Shown: positions 23,996 through 36,250, counted from the stretch's first letter. The stretch is 64,000 nt of DNA from Zerene cesonia (GCF_012273895.1 NC_052125.1:2542001-2606000); one strand, 5' to 3'. The notes: a model not told the origin generated them from the sequence alone. A program made the numbers and translations.

Positions 23996-25512
23996 ACTGT
24001 ATAAAATTTTATATTTCCTTAATAAATTAAAAACCTTAGTAATAATATTTCATTTGATTATTTATTATCACAATTGAGCTAATTTTTCTATACCGAAAGA
24101 TATTTAATGCTGAAATGAAATTTGTTTCAACCACACGTGAATAATAAATATTAAATAAGTTTTCTAACTATGCACCTTGTCATAAGCTAAAATATAAGGC
24201 GTATTAACAGAAATATGAATCCACAAATCATTTCATCAAGTCTTACCACGAATCGTAATACATCGATGATAGGCATCGGTTATTTAAAATAAAAATATAA
24301 TTCTATCAACATTATAATAATATTTAAAACAACGTTATTATAAGTTCAAATGAAGCAAAAAATATTATATCTTTAAACCCAAGTCCAGTCTATAACACAC
24401 TAAGTCTACACAAGAATCACACGAATTATTCATTTTCAACGGCGACACATGACGAATCAATCGGCCACGAACGAATCGGTTGCCGCGCTCGGCTCTGCCG
24501 CGAAAAGTACTCTATATGTCTATGGATGTCATAACAAAAATGGAATGTGGTCTATGGGAAGATGCGTTCTTTATTTTTGTTTTTTTTTTTTTTTTATTGA
24601 ACAGATTGTTGGTGGCCAGTGATATGTTTTTTGTTTCTCATTGGTTTTTATTTTCTCGAATTATAATGTAGATTACCAACTCTTTAATAAAGCAAGTATA
24701 AAGTCAATTATTATTTGATAGATATAAATAGACAATAGACAATATATAAATATACAATAGACACTACTGACAATTAGTTACAAATACAAACACTACCTAA
24801 TTGTAATTTACAATTTCGATTGGTTAAAAAATTTAAAGCTCATGATTTTATAATAAATATATACCTAAGTACAAGTTTTAAAACACATCGATACCCCTTT
24901 TTCCGGTAAAACTAGAAACGTACGTACGATATCATTACTTCAACAAATAAAAGGAAATTATCGTCTAATATCCATTCCCGCCAAAACGCAAGTTAAAAGT
25001 ATTGCTGCGATAAAAAATTAAATAGCTACTACGACTCTACGAAACCGCACTGTCACAGATAACAAAAAACTTGTAATTATACCTCTCTAATCTGTACTAC
25101 TGCATGTAAGTAAGATGTTTAATCGATTGTAAATCTTATTGTAACGAGATAAAGCCTTATTTTACACGTCCGCATCGTTGAAAAACAAGTGAATGGTACA
25201 TAGACTTAATTGTTAGTTTTGTGACATAATTACTATGTAGCCGTGTTGTCTATGTTTTTTTACGTTCGATGTTTGAAATTCTAGTCACGTTTTTAAAAGA
25301 AAGCTTACTTATTGACTATTGTTAATGTTAAATAATACAATTAAAAGTCATTCTGTATCTGGCGAATAAAATATACAGACTGTGAATACCTAAAATATTT
25401 TTAATACTTCAGGTGAAATATTATTAAAGTATTAGCAAGCAAATTATGTCATTGGATAATCGAGTTGTAGTAGAAAAATTTCTACCACGTTTTACCAAAA
25501 GCTACCACTGAC
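23996..25512. other. intron 3, part next to the homeobox exon
   Basis: It is AT-rich with one CpG-rich spot at 24465-24505. No exon continuing the homeodomain (helix 3 WFQN block) was seen here or further left. Confidence 0.55.
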
Positions 25513-25700
25513 CTGTGTCTGCGTCAATCCTAAGCTTGCCGCCAGCTCTGCTCTCTCCGGGAGGGCGAGGTACTGCGTCCTCTGGAACCTTCTATTTAAT
25601 TGCTGCAGTTGTAAGCTAGAGTAGATAGTCCTTGGTTTCCTCATTTTCTTCCCTTTTCCATTCACTCGGAGCCCCGGGTCGTCTGATAGACCACATTTTT
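25513..25700 (-). CDS. Dll: Distal-less, homeobox exon (homeodomain residues 1-44)
   Basis: This exon joins the previous one in frame: the leftover G plus AA makes Glu, giving EKCGLSDD and then the invariant linker GLRVNGKGKKMRKPRTIYSS. It has 63 codons. The last 44 are homeodomain positions 1-44: arm residue R5, helix 1 core L16 and F20, Y25, helix 2 L34, A35 and L38, and the start of helix 3 ending TQTQ. The exon stops at a GTCAGT donor (25512-25507) in phase 0, between Q44 and V45, the known Dll intron position. Recognition residues W48, Q50 and N51 are therefore absent here. The acceptor is TTGACAG just right of 25700. Translation read through the donor gives only SGSFW before a stop, so it is not a real C-terminus. 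The 3' exon is not visible in the window. Confidence 0.97.
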
Positions 25701-27130
25701 CTGTCAACACATAAACTCGTATGAATAATAAATATCAGTAACATACAGAATCATCAATGGTATTCATTACATAAATTCCATAAGTAATAAATATTTTTAA
25801 TCAGGCAACATTGTAAATAAGGGCACATTGACTCGCATCCGGTCAATAAAAAACTGCACCACTAATGTTTATTGCGTTTCATTCAAATGCAAATTAATTT
25901 ATAGATTCTTTAATATCAAACCGTGAGGATGCATAATGTGGATAATAAAAATTTCAGTCTATTCTTATATACCGAAAACGTATGCGTTTGTGTGTTAAAA
26001 TGAAATCACTGCCTGTAATTATTATTTTATCCGTACGGTTCTCGAATATTCATAAACATCCAATTGGCCCTAATATACACGTATTGAAATTCTAAATTTG
26101 AAATGTAAACGAATCCGCCATAAATCAGTGCAAGCGAAACGATGCAATAAATTCACAATATAAATACGAATGCACCGTAAAATATATGAAAGGCGCTCGC
26201 TACTTGATAATAGTCAGTGGTAAGTAGTAATTATCGATATCAGATCGCCCGAGAGACCGACACTAACGCACATTAATATATCGATAACTTGAAAGTTGAA
26301 GGACGCTCGAGAACGTATTCCACATTCAAATTTTGGAGGGCTTTCACAGATCATTGAGTCTTTTTTTTGGCTTCTTTTTTTTCACACGAAACGAGGTTGT
26401 ATAAGTTGTTTTGAATTGAATGACATTTAAAATTTTAATGTTTGATGTAAAACTCTATGTTTGAAATAATATTGCTTTAATGTTCGTGAAATAAACAGTC
26501 GTTAAAGGTTTAATTTTATTGCATCCGTATATATTGTTTATTGGCAAATACGCGCGTAATTCTAATCAATTTGACAGGTGACAGGTTTTACATCCAAGGG
26601 TACATTGTTTTATTTTTATTAACATTCGTAATAGGTTCTATGAATAAGGGCTTTTGCATGTGAGGCAATTTATTGATTTGTTCATAATAATTCGAACTAA
26701 AATTATGCAGAACTATATTTCCTTCACCTTAAATTTATTTGAATTTGTGAACATCATTTTAGGTGATCCTTTTTGGTTTTAGTTTTTTAAAAAGAAATTA
26801 TCCAAAATTGATAAATTATCTTTATAATTCTATTGTATCAATATTGATTTAAGGCTACATATATTAAGAAATATTTTTTTTTATATTCAATAAAGACAAG
26901 GGATCATATGTTTTGTAGTACAAACAAACATGTCTCCTCTATGATATAATAAATATCATGATATCATCTGTAACACGAGGCGAGTCATAAATAAAGACAA
27001 TTAATTGCACCCTCCAAAATTGTGTTTATCCGCTACCAGTATAGTGTATAAAGTGATGTATTGGATTTGAACAAAATTTATTTTATTGCCAAGTGAGTGT
27101 TATTTATTGCATTAATAGATTTTTTATTAT
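25701..27130. other. unique intron 2 DNA beside the homeobox exon
   Basis: Apart from TATCGATA sites nothing specific is recognised. Lack of repeats suggests constraint, but this is not shown. Confidence 0.5.
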
Positions 27131-27623
27131 GTCACAGTCGGCAATGGAGCTGGTGGGACGCCTGATGGTAAACGCTACAACCACCCATGAGCATTTGAAG
27201 AGACATAAGGTCCATTGCAGACCTTACGCCTCTACAAATGGATTGCTGACTTTAAATTGGGAAGAGATTAAGAAAGGATTGGTAAGAAGAATAAAGGAAA
27301 TGCTGGGAAGGGTAAGGAAAAAGATATGGGCCTCCGGCTCCCCCACTCACCGAACGAAACACAGCAATACTATTTCACGCCGGTCGAAGTAGTGCTGACC
27401 CTCGACGGTTACCCATCAAGACACTGACTGCGTTGTAGGGCTGCTTACCTTAATTTTATCGATCTGTTTAAATGTCAAAGCGTAATGATAGGTCGTTTTT
27501 GAAGTTGATTTTGTGACGTTTAGGGAACCACATACCTACTAGTATAAATTATAGAGCATTTGATTCATACTTTTCGGACTTTGCACACGTTTAATGTTGT
27601 TTTATCGATAGAATATATCGATA
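26232..27623. promoter_or_regulatory. four TATCGATA octamers close to the homeobox exon
   Basis: Perfect octamers are at 26232-26239, 26279-26286, 27603-27610 and 27616-27623. The first pair sits in a repeat-free block. TATCGATA is the DREF/BEAF-type site of insects. One more is at 23404-23411. Confidence 0.35.
27131..27392 (+). repeat. repeat D
   Basis: It is close to 17844-18166 over the left two thirds, and stops after CTATTTCACGCCGGTC. The 99-codon frame over it is not a gene. Confidence 0.75.
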
Positions 27624-27883
27624 TTTTTAATCAAACGAGGATGGAACATAAATCAATCTAAGACTTCCAAATGGTTTCCCATGCATACATACATATCAAG
27701 ACGCTCGGACAGACGGACGGACAAAACAATGCGAGGCCTGAGGTACGGACACACCCCTGAACTAGTGATGTAAAAATTGTCGATAATTTTTCATGTCACA
27801 AATACACAAAGTTTAATTTAATGAGATTAAACATGATGTAGCTTTTTTAAAGATTTAAAAATTTATCTAATGACATCTCATCT

Positions 27884-28040
27884 ATACTCATATTATAAAG
27901 CTGAAAGTTTGTTTGAACGCACTAATCTCAGGAACTACTGGTCTAGTTTGAAAAATTCTTTCAGTGTTAGATAGCCCATTTATTGAGGAAGGCTATAGGC
28001 TACATATGTACCACAGTCGATGCTGGGGCGGACCGATAGT
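27884..28040 (+). mobile_element. family B Helitron-like element
   Basis: This is a full-length copy with a degraded end (CGATAGT for CGCTAGT). Confidence 0.8.
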
Positions 28041-28223
28041 AAAGTTTATATGAACAGTTAAGTTTTCCAGGAGTTATCGTAATTACGCCAGTTTCCACAC
28101 ATACAGACGCCAACGTCCATTGCTTATTTGTTTTTATTAATTTATAAATGTAATTAGTGTTAAACCTAGTCTTTTTCCTGGATATTTATGTGAAAATATA
28201 TTATTGTACACATAATCACTATA

Positions 28224-28269
28224 GGGGGCCCGTGACCCAGTAGTGGGAATATATATGGGCTGATGATGG
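28224..28269 (+). mobile_element. SINE S1, 3' end fragment
   Basis: GTGACCCAGTAGTGGGAATA followed by TATGGGCTGATGATGGA is the tail of the SINE seen whole at 2391-2690. Confidence 0.65.
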
Positions 28270-28734
28270 ATATTATTCTATAAGTGCCATAGACAATAAA
28301 CAGACATAAGTACTTACAGTACAAAAAATCATCTCTATTTTCGGAAGGGGGGGGACTATAAGCGTGTCGCTACCAGGGTGAACTAGTAGTTCATCCACGC
28401 GTCCGTGCTAAGACAGCAGCCCTTCAGGCTGACATCGAGAATCATTACAAAAAGAAAAAATCTCTATCTCTAGTCTATTTTCGTAAAGTCGTGCTTTCTT
28501 TATGAGGGGTACCATTCGTAGTAGCTATCAAGACTAATTGAGAGACGACGATTGTTATTCGATAGTGCTTTGGCAACCGTAATTTGAATGAATGAATGAA
28601 ATTAATGAAATGAATGAAATAGGAATAAAATATGATATGTCGTGCAAAGGGCGGCTTTATGGCTCAATAGCAATTTCTTTTAAGCATCCCAAATTCGATA
28701 TTTTAAACTTGTTCGATATCAGAAGTAGGGGAGG

Positions 28735-28900
28735 AGGTCCGTATCCTTTTCCTTACCCTTTCTAGTCCTCTCCATCAATCCTTCCATATCTATTATCGAA
28801 AGTTGCCAATCCATTTGTACAGGCATGTAGCCTCTGCAAATGTTTATGGACGAAGCTGATCGCTTATCATTGACCAGCTCCACCACAAACCATAGAAATA
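28735..28900 (-). repeat. repeat D, inverted and degraded
   Basis: The minus strand shows the purine-rich section and TCTGCAAATG; the plus strand ends at GACCAGCTCCACCA. Confidence 0.6.
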
Positions 28901-29465
28901 GGGCGCTGCTAACTTGAATGATACCTTTTTAAACTATTTGTTATCTATGACGTTATAAAAAACCCGGGAAAAAATCAAAGAAATTTTAAAATCGTATAAT
29001 GTGATTCGATTAAAAAATCGTGTTGTTTTTGTGATTTTATATCAAAACACGAGCATTGTATACCCATTCAAGTGTCAACCGGTTATAAAAACGTATGTTA
29101 TAAATCTAATTAATTATAATTGTGTAATAAATATCAATGCATTATTCATTTTAAACGCATTTTATTATTAAGAATATAAGTTATTCAACGCGTTTGTTTG
29201 TTTGCGTCCATTCAAACGATGCCCTTTCTTTCTAGAATACATTTCTATTGTAAATACAATGCTAGAAAGGAATCGTTGATAATTTATATATGTACATGCT
29301 TTTGCTCACCGAGATTAAATTATTAGCTTGTTGTTTATACACGTAATATTCGTTTTAAATCGTTGCAATAATGTCAGACGTTGTTACATGATAATGCACG
29401 TACATACATATAAATGTAACAGTGTTGTGGATCATTTAAAACAAAACATTATACAACATTACCAT

Positions 29466-29650
29466 TGTATTTTCTTGTGTTTGATTTTACGCGAGTATTA
29501 TACATTTAGAAATTAACGACTTTTAAACGCGCGCGTGGTCACGTGGAGACTGGGAGTCTCCCGCTCGCTGTAAAGTGTTCGAAACGTCGGGTTAACAATA
29601 TAATGAATAAATCGCGTTTAAAATCCGTTTTAAAGTCTTTAATTTCTAAA
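29466..29650 (+). repeat. repeat G
   Basis: It shares TTTGATTTTACGCGAGTATT, GCTCGCTGTAAAGTGTTCGA and AAACGTCGGGTTAA with 56140-56275. Probably a LINE 3' region. This copy has extra GC-rich bases (GCGCGCGTGGTCACGTGGAG) that the other lacks. Confidence 0.65.
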
Positions 29651-30274
29651 ACATCCGTAAGTCATTAAAATCTATTCTCTGTGAGAGGTTCCTGAATGGA
29701 AGTTCGTTCTCAATTTGAATATGTTTTTTTTTAATTATGTTATTTGACAACGCGCGGGCTTCCAAGCCGATTATTGGTCCCATTTTAGAATCTGGAGTGC
29801 TATCTCCCCCCAAAGTCGGTGACCATTTTCATAAAAAAATAGTGATTGCATCCATCACAACAACATTTCGTCGTCACACCCCGACACTTTCCAAAACAAC
29901 ACTATTAATAAAAATAACAAAAAAAAACATCGATAGCCCAGCACATCACTAGTTTGCGTCGAAACAGTACCGCCCACTTGCCCGCCTACCGAAAATGTTA
30001 AAATAAAACGGGCCTTTAAAAATAATAAAAACCTAACCCAAAAACATTTAACCCTCCACAAAAACACTTTAATCTGATCTCCGTTCGCGATTGCGGTTAA
30101 GCGGAGTTGCGCGCGGCCAGCGTTCGGATGGGTTAAATATAGAAATAGGTCGCTATTAAATTGAATGATACTTTTTTGAACTATTTGTTGTCTATGACGT
30201 AACTACGCAAATCTAGATAGAACTATCATATAATGCTTTGCTAGCCTCCAACAACTACATAGTCTACCTATATT

Positions 30275-30408
30275 AGTGGTCTGCCCCAGCTTTGTCTGTG
30301 GTACAAACTTAGCCTATAGCACTCAGGGCTAGCATATGTATCCAACGGTGAAAGAATTTTGGAAAACGGTCTCGTAGTTCCTGAGATTAGCGCACTCAAA
30401 CAAACAAT
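30275..30408 (-). mobile_element. family B element, degraded
   Basis: It runs from GGTCTGCCCCAGCTTTGTC to CTGAGATTAGCGCACTCAAA in reverse orientation. Confidence 0.65.
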
Positions 30409-30634
30409 ATATTAATAGTTCTATTATTCCTGGCTGATAGTACATACTTACATCCCCTATTTTATCCCCTTGGGGGTAGGAGATATCAAAATCCTTCCGC
30501 AGTAGATGCCTTAGACATACTAGCTATCTGCATGCCTGCATGCATGCAAATTTCAGCCCAATCGGTCTATCAGTTTGGGCTGTGCGTTGATACATCAGTC
30601 AGTGAGTCACCTAAGCGTATAGCGTTTATATAAT

Positions 30635-30828
30635 ACTAGTTTTGCCCGCGGCTTCGCACGCGTTAATTCGGAGTAGAATAATAGATTTTGTACATATAAA
30701 CCTTCCCCTTGAATCATTGTATCTATCAGAAAAAAACATCATCAAAATCCGTTGCGTAGTTTTAAAGATCTAAGCATACATAGGAACATAGGGACAGAGA
30801 AAGTGACTTTGTTTTATACTATGTAGTG
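30635..30828 (-). mobile_element. family E Helitron-like element (reference copy)
   Basis: Begins ACTAGTTTTGCCCGCGGCTT and ends TACTATGTAGTGAT. It is complete, so it serves to show the correct order of the two halves split by the mariner. Confidence 0.75.
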
Positions 30829-30874
30829 ATTAAGATTAAGATACAGCAAGTCGCAAAATAATCCTATCCTACTT

Positions 30875-31074
30875 CCTACTAATATTATAAATGCGAAAGT
30901 TTGTAAGGATGTGTGTGTGTTTGTTGCTCTTTCACGCAAAAACTGCTGAACCGATTGCAATAAAATTTGGTACGTAGACAGCTGGACAATTGGAATAACA
31001 TATAGGTAACTTTTGATCCCGATATTGCTACGGAATACGGACTTACGTGGGTGAAACCGCGGGGCGCAGCTAGT
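30875..31074 (+). mobile_element. family A Helitron-like element
   Basis: This is a full-length copy. The first hairpin arm is ACGTGGGTG. Confidence 0.85.
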
Positions 31075-32101
31075 GTTTAAATAAATAAATTCGTCAAAAC
31101 GTAATACACACATAAACTTATGCTATAATGTGTGCTTTTATCGTCACAACCAATAATAATTTAATTAAATTAATTACTATTCGTGTATCTAGATTCTAGA
31201 TTAAATATAGATTACAAAATAACAGCAACATATTAAGGTAAAAACTATATCACACGACACATCTAAAACTAAGACAGGTTCATAAAGATAAAAGATATAG
31301 ATTCGTAGTAAGGATAACCTGGGGCTAAACTGAGTTAAGGCAGTAGGAGCAGGTACAGTTAGAGACAGAAGTCGTTTTGAATAAATATAATATTACAGAA
31401 ACAAATAACTTTGAAAGGTTTGGAACCTCTCTTCTAAGTATATCTCTTAAAATAAGATTTTATTTGGATGGCATGTATGAAAGTCTACTAGTAAGTTCAT
31501 CAAAATTAAGGGACAGTAATGACATTAAATAAATACACTTAATTAAGTGCTACAAAATATTTATTATGAAACAAATAATTTCCATCTGCCTTGAATGGCC
31601 TTTTTATTTTAATTCTTTAATTGAGAAAATAAAACCTTCATATATCATATATTATATATTTAAAAATATAAATTAAAAACTACTACAAATTAAAATTAAA
31701 TCAACAGTTACAAGTTACTTGGGTTACAAGTATAATGACGAGAAAAAGTAATTTAAATATATTAAATACTAACAATTTAAGTACACGACAGTACACGCGA
31801 GCGTAGCTTCTTTGAAAAAAACACAAAAACTGTAAGTAACAATTAAAAATATCTATAATGACGGTATTCGCCTGTGTTATTAGAAATATTAAAATATTTT
31901 TTATCGGTAATGCTTCGGGCTAGCAGATGCCTGACGCGGGGGTTCCGGGTTCGACTCCCTAATTATAACATGTCGCATAGTTCCCTATTCTAAACATATT
32001 TTTTTAACATTTTCCGATGTATATTAATTCGCCATAGTGTTTTATTGAAGAGTATGGACGTATAGTTTGATTTCAAATTCCTGCCTTTTCAATCCTATCC
32101 T
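31075..32101. other. AT-rich DNA with a tRNA-like T-arm relic
   Basis: At 31935-31960 there is GGGTTCGACTCCC-like sequence without an acceptor stem, so a SINE relic. Nothing else recognised. Confidence 0.4.
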
Positions 32102-32313
32102 ATCCTACTAATATTATAAATACAACAGTGTGAGGATGGAAGAATGTGTATGTGTATGTTTGTTACTATTTCGCGCAAAAACTACTCAACCGATTGTAAT
32201 GTAATTTGGTACGTAGATAGCTGGACTACTGGAATAACACATAGGCAGCCTTTTATCCCAATATTCCTAGGGGATACAGACTTACGCGGGAGAAACCGTG
32301 GGGCGTAGCTAGT
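32102..32313 (+). mobile_element. family A Helitron-like element, diverged
   Basis: It is full length but older (ATACAACAGTGTGAGGATGG start, GGCGTAGCTAGT end). Confidence 0.8.
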
Positions 32314-32453
32314 AATTTATATTTTTAGTACAACCAATACATTTTTAGTAAATCGCATATAATTTCTGAGCGATGATACGTACGCATGTGTGCGTGTAGC
32401 GCCGTCAGAGAGTACGCGTCAATGTGTGTGCGTCTTTTAGCTCTTTACTCCCC

Positions 32454-32585
32454 TTAAGCGTCCCATGTCCCCTTGTGGGGCATGGTGCAGATACATTATA
32501 TACCAGTTCAAAAGATTTATTTTCTTTATAGATGAAAAGGTGTAATTTCCCAGAACCGGAAACCGAACGGGATACCTTTAGATAA
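32454..32585 (-). mobile_element. SINE S2, 3' part
   Basis: CCCATGTCCCCTTGTGGGGC followed by GCAGATACAT is the reverse of the S2 tail. The tRNA-like head is missing. Confidence 0.6.
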
Positions 32586-33039
32586 CAATAACTTCCCTTT
32601 ACTAGAATTAAAGAGGTCATTAGATTTATTGTTAAGTTTGCATGTCCGTGTATCACGATAGACTGACTTAACAATGTTCGATGAGTTTTGCAAGAAGACA
32701 AACAATGTCAAATTGAATATGGATACGAGAAAACGCAAATAAAAAAAAAAATTAAACAATAATTTAAAAACAATAAACGCGATTGACTGATATCTTAATT
32801 CACAATTTGTTGGATAATTACCGTTATTATGTCTTAATTAGTGTGAAACGACTTTATAAAAAGAATCGCTGTTTTATATGTACCTTAAATTTATTTTTTT
32901 GTCATCTCACATAAATTGACGATGTCATCGATAACCGACTTGAAGAAATGAGGTTTTTGTAACTACTAGATCAAATGAATACATTATAATACACCAATTA
33001 AGATACTGTAACGTAGAGGTCAATCATATTAAAATGCCT

Positions 33040-33245
33040 ACTGAAAGAACCGCCTGTCTGTATCTTCTTAATGTCTAAACCGCTAAATCGATTGGGATAA
33101 AATTTGGTAAAAAGAAGTATGTATGTAAGTAGATATGTAATGTAGATGTGTATGAGATTATAATAGAGTTTGTATGCAAAATATCAACATTTAAAATTTC
33201 ATCAAAATCGGTGCAGTACTTCTTACTATCATCTATATAGATAAA
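33040..33245 (+). repeat. LINE- or Helitron-like relic
   Basis: AAACCGCTAAATCGATTGGG, AAATTTCATCAAAATCGGTG and the end CTATATAGATAAA resemble transposon tails in the window, but no terminus is clear. Confidence 0.4.
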
Positions 33246-33380
33246 ATAGTATACAAATTAAATAATATAAAACGTTGGAATTTAATTTAAATGTCTGCTA
33301 GTGTTAACACACCAAGCACTTTGATTTTTTTTATCTTTTACGCATTAAGTCCAACTCTAGTATAGCTAGTGTTATATAAT

Positions 33381-33586
33381 ACTAACTGCGCCCCGCGGTT
33401 TCACCCGCGTAAGTCTGTATCCCGTAGGAATATCGGGATAAAAATTTGCCTATTTGTTATTCCAGTTGTTCAGCTATCTACGTACCAAATGTCATTGCAA
33501 TCGGTTCATTAGATTTTGCGTGAAAGAGCAACAAACACACACACACACACATCTTTTAAACTTTCGCATTTATAATATTAGCATGA
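33381..33586 (-). mobile_element. family A Helitron-like element
   Basis: It is full length, with ACTAACTGCG at the CTAG end and an expanded (AC) tract. Confidence 0.85.
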
Positions 33587-35674
33587 TATGATAGTAGGAT
33601 ATAATAAAACAAAAGAATGAATAAAAAAACAACACATTGCAATAGAGTTGAGTCATTTTGCGTTGCAAATCTATGTTATGCAATAAAAAACTTAGATATT
33701 AACTCAGGATTATCCTCACCTTGAAAATAGGAAGGTGAATAGAAATCACGAAATATGAAAACTGTTGTATTGGAAAATCGACCTTGATATAACAACCGGT
33801 CGCTTAGAAAATGTACGTCGGAAAATATCAATTACGGATCAATATCCTTTGGTGTTTTTATCTGTGGAAAAATACGTTATGTAACCGTGATACCTTTGTT
33901 TATTATAAACTTATTATTAAAAAATATAATGATAAAAAATGCTTGGTCCGTTTTCATACAGAATTGTTATTTTTTTTTTATAATATATGACGGAAAAATA
34001 TCAAATTTATGATACTGTAAGATACTTATGTATACTGTAGTGTTAAACTCACATTATTTGGAAAACCTATGTATCAGCTCTTCCAGTTTTACTTCAGTTT
34101 AAAAACAACAATGAATAAAAGATTAGATTGTCTTTATAGATTGTCTTTAACAATAAGTATCTATAGTGCAAACAACAAAAGACATTATTACCGTATCATT
34201 TATTATTTCAAACTCGATTAATTTATGTATAGAATAATGTGACTTATCAAGCAAATAGTGATTTACACGTATAAGATCAGAATAATTACTCAATCACTCG
34301 TGCGACATTAATTAATCTATAATTTATTATCCATAACAAATGTCACCATAAATGTCAAACTCAATGTGACATCGAACAGTGGCGGGAACGATTTATAAAA
34401 TTCACAGAAAGCCACAGAAAGCCAATTTAATCGTGGCACAGATTATTAAATATTCATTCGGCGGTAAACCGCCTTGGTGACATTATTTTGACGTCTGATT
34501 GACCGTTTACATAATACGACTGCGATATGTCGTTAATGGCATTGTGACCTAAACAGTTCTACAATGAAGCTTTACGATTGATCCCGAGACATTGAAGCGA
34601 TAACAACGAAGTCATATTTATGGGGAAATTAATTTAATTTGAATTAAACAGATGTAAAAGACGGTCAAGCAATAAATGATTATTGCCTTTTGCGGCCGTC
34701 ATATGCTTTTTATAGGGATATAATAAACAAACAGCGTACGATGCAAGCGTACAAGGTATATACAAATGCGTTTATCGTACTCGATTATCTCTTAAATGTA
34801 TCAGTTATTCATTAATGTGTGACATAACTGAATAACAAACGAAAAGCCGCAGCCGACAATAATATTATACTGATAGGTTCTATAAATATATTGTAAAATA
34901 GATCGGATAAAATGTTATGTCATATACATAAAAATTGACAGTGTAATAATGCAATCTACTCTGCCTAACCCATATACATTTCTACATACATTTTTTTCAA
35001 TTTTAAACGTTCTGTTTGTGACTTTCCACGCAGTTTTTATTGCTTTAATCGTAAAGTCGCATCGCTTGCTATAAACGGGCCCGGTTCATATTAATATTTT
35101 ATAAGGAAAAAACCGTCCTTTTAGCCGGCCTCGTCGCCATAAGAATCATTGTTTTATACATTTAATATTACCACAATTTTAACTTATCCAACACCTCTAA
35201 TACAGTAAAATAAAAATTGTGGTACTTAACGAAATTATAGTGGTGATGTTATTTAAATTGTATGTAACATGAATATATAGTGGCAAGTTTAGGCTGCTAT
35301 TATAAGCGACACTTTGAAATTCAGGTATTATATTTTACCCCATACTTACATTTGGACTTTAAGTGTAGATTTATATTTAATTTTTATTATTGTGCTTCAT
35401 CTATATTCATATGAAAAATAATAGAAAAATTGATAAGTTTTGTAGAAAACTTCTGAAACCCCTCTAAAGCACAACCTTTTCCTAGTTTTGATTCATAAAA
35501 CGTTTTAAAATTCATTTAAGAATATAATATACCAAACTGTTTCAGATAGTACTACCTTGATATAAACTTCGAATTTCAATTTAGCATTGTATTTTCTTCA
35601 TAAAAAATGGCTTTATGAGAGACCCAAATAATAAATAATGTTCTAATTTCGAAATATTTAAAAAAAGAACTTAC
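33587..35674. other. unique intron 2 DNA beside the first coding exon
   Basis: It is repeat-free. The 34.35-34.80 kb part is less AT-rich with dense TTTAT/TAAT and TGATTGACC cores and a near-palindrome GCAATAAATGATTATTGCC (34668-34686). It is an enhancer candidate by position and composition only. Confidence 0.45.
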
Positions 35675-35999
35675 CGTCTTTAGGCGGACTGGCGCACTGC
35701 GGTGCATAGGAACCTAAATGATAACCATAGGTATTTTGGTGCATTGGAGGGAAGGGATACCCTAACGACCTAGGACTGGGGAAGCCAGACGCCTCATGAG
35801 GGTTCTGCTGACCACCCGGGCTGCCGAAATGGTGCGGATGCTGATACCCGCCTTTAAAACCATATCCGTGCTGTTGTAATTCAATGAACGCGGATTTTGA
35901 AGAGACATTAGTGGGTGTAGAGTTATTGGAGTTTGATATATCGTGGGGGGTCTGCGTGCCACCTAGGTGGTGGTGGTGGTCTAGCTCCTGGGTGGTCAT
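35675..35999 (-). CDS. Dll: Distal-less, first coding exon (N-terminal 108 codons)
   Basis: Distal-less is a homeodomain transcription factor that acts in the nucleus to specify distal appendages and, in butterflies, eyespot and wing-margin pattern. This exon encodes the N-terminal transactivation part. A four-histidine run (residues 8-11) is followed by an Asn/Ser/Thr-rich stretch. Then come the conserved insect Dll blocks SAFIELQQHGYG (about 36-47), SGFPSPRSLGYPFPPMHQN (about 71-89) and YHLGSYAPQCASPPKD (about 93-108). The start at 35999 was chosen because it is the first ATG in the exon, has G at -3 and A at +4, and an in-frame TAA lies at 36155-36153. The exon ends at a consensus donor GTAAGT (35674-35669), leaving one base of the next codon (phase 1), which matches the acceptor at 25701. 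Family assignment is near certain. The exact N-terminus is inferred. Confidence 0.95.
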
Positions 36000-36157
36000 G
36001 GCCGGCTGGGGTGTGGATGGGCCCCCCCCGTCCGTGGACTGAGGAGGCCCGAACGGATCTGAGAAACTCAGGGTGTTGGTTTTTGTGTTCGGGGATTGAA
36101 TTCGAGTAATTTTGATGGATTTCCGCTGCTCGCTGGTTATTTTGCCGCTGGGTTAGC
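36000..36157 (-). other. Dll: Dll 5' leader within the first coding exon
   Basis: A clear splice acceptor, CTCTTTGCAG, ends at 36158, so the exon begins at 36157. The 158 bases before the start codon contain no ATG, which supports initiation at 35999. The frame of the start codon stays open upstream for 51 codons, back to a TAA at 36155-36153 only two bases after the acceptor. That stretch contains a run of eight G and reads as a Ser/Pro/Gly-rich peptide. It could be plain leader, or coding in an isoform that uses a different acceptor. Confidence 0.8.
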
Positions 36158-36250
36158 CTGCAAAGAGGGATATTGGTTAAAAATAACATTCACATGACAG
36201 TTGTACAAGATTTGCTTGTGAGAATTATAAAAAATAGCTTCATATCTCTT

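Larger units (their letters stand above)
25514..35674 (-). other. Dll: Dll intron 2 and flanking exon edge
   Basis: The intron proper is 35674-25701, about 10 kb, phase 1, between GTAAGT and TTGACAG. The part close to the coding exon (33.6-35.6 kb) and the part close to the homeobox exon (25.7-27.1 kb) are nearly repeat-free, as expected for regulatory introns of a developmental gene. The middle (27.1-33.6 kb) holds the listed repeats. Confidence 0.85.

Noticed and set aside
25492..25512. Alternative Dll C-terminus by reading through the donor (SGSFW then stop)
   Set aside because: It would remove the DNA-recognition helix, and the donor is at the conserved intron position.
31915..31970. Possible tRNA (GGGTTCGACTCCC)
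   Set aside because: Only a B-box-like stretch is present; most likely a SINE relic.
35923..36189. An 88-codon minus-strand frame (and 35762-35962) over the Dll coding exon
   Set aside because: These are other frames of the Dll exon and cross its splice acceptor.
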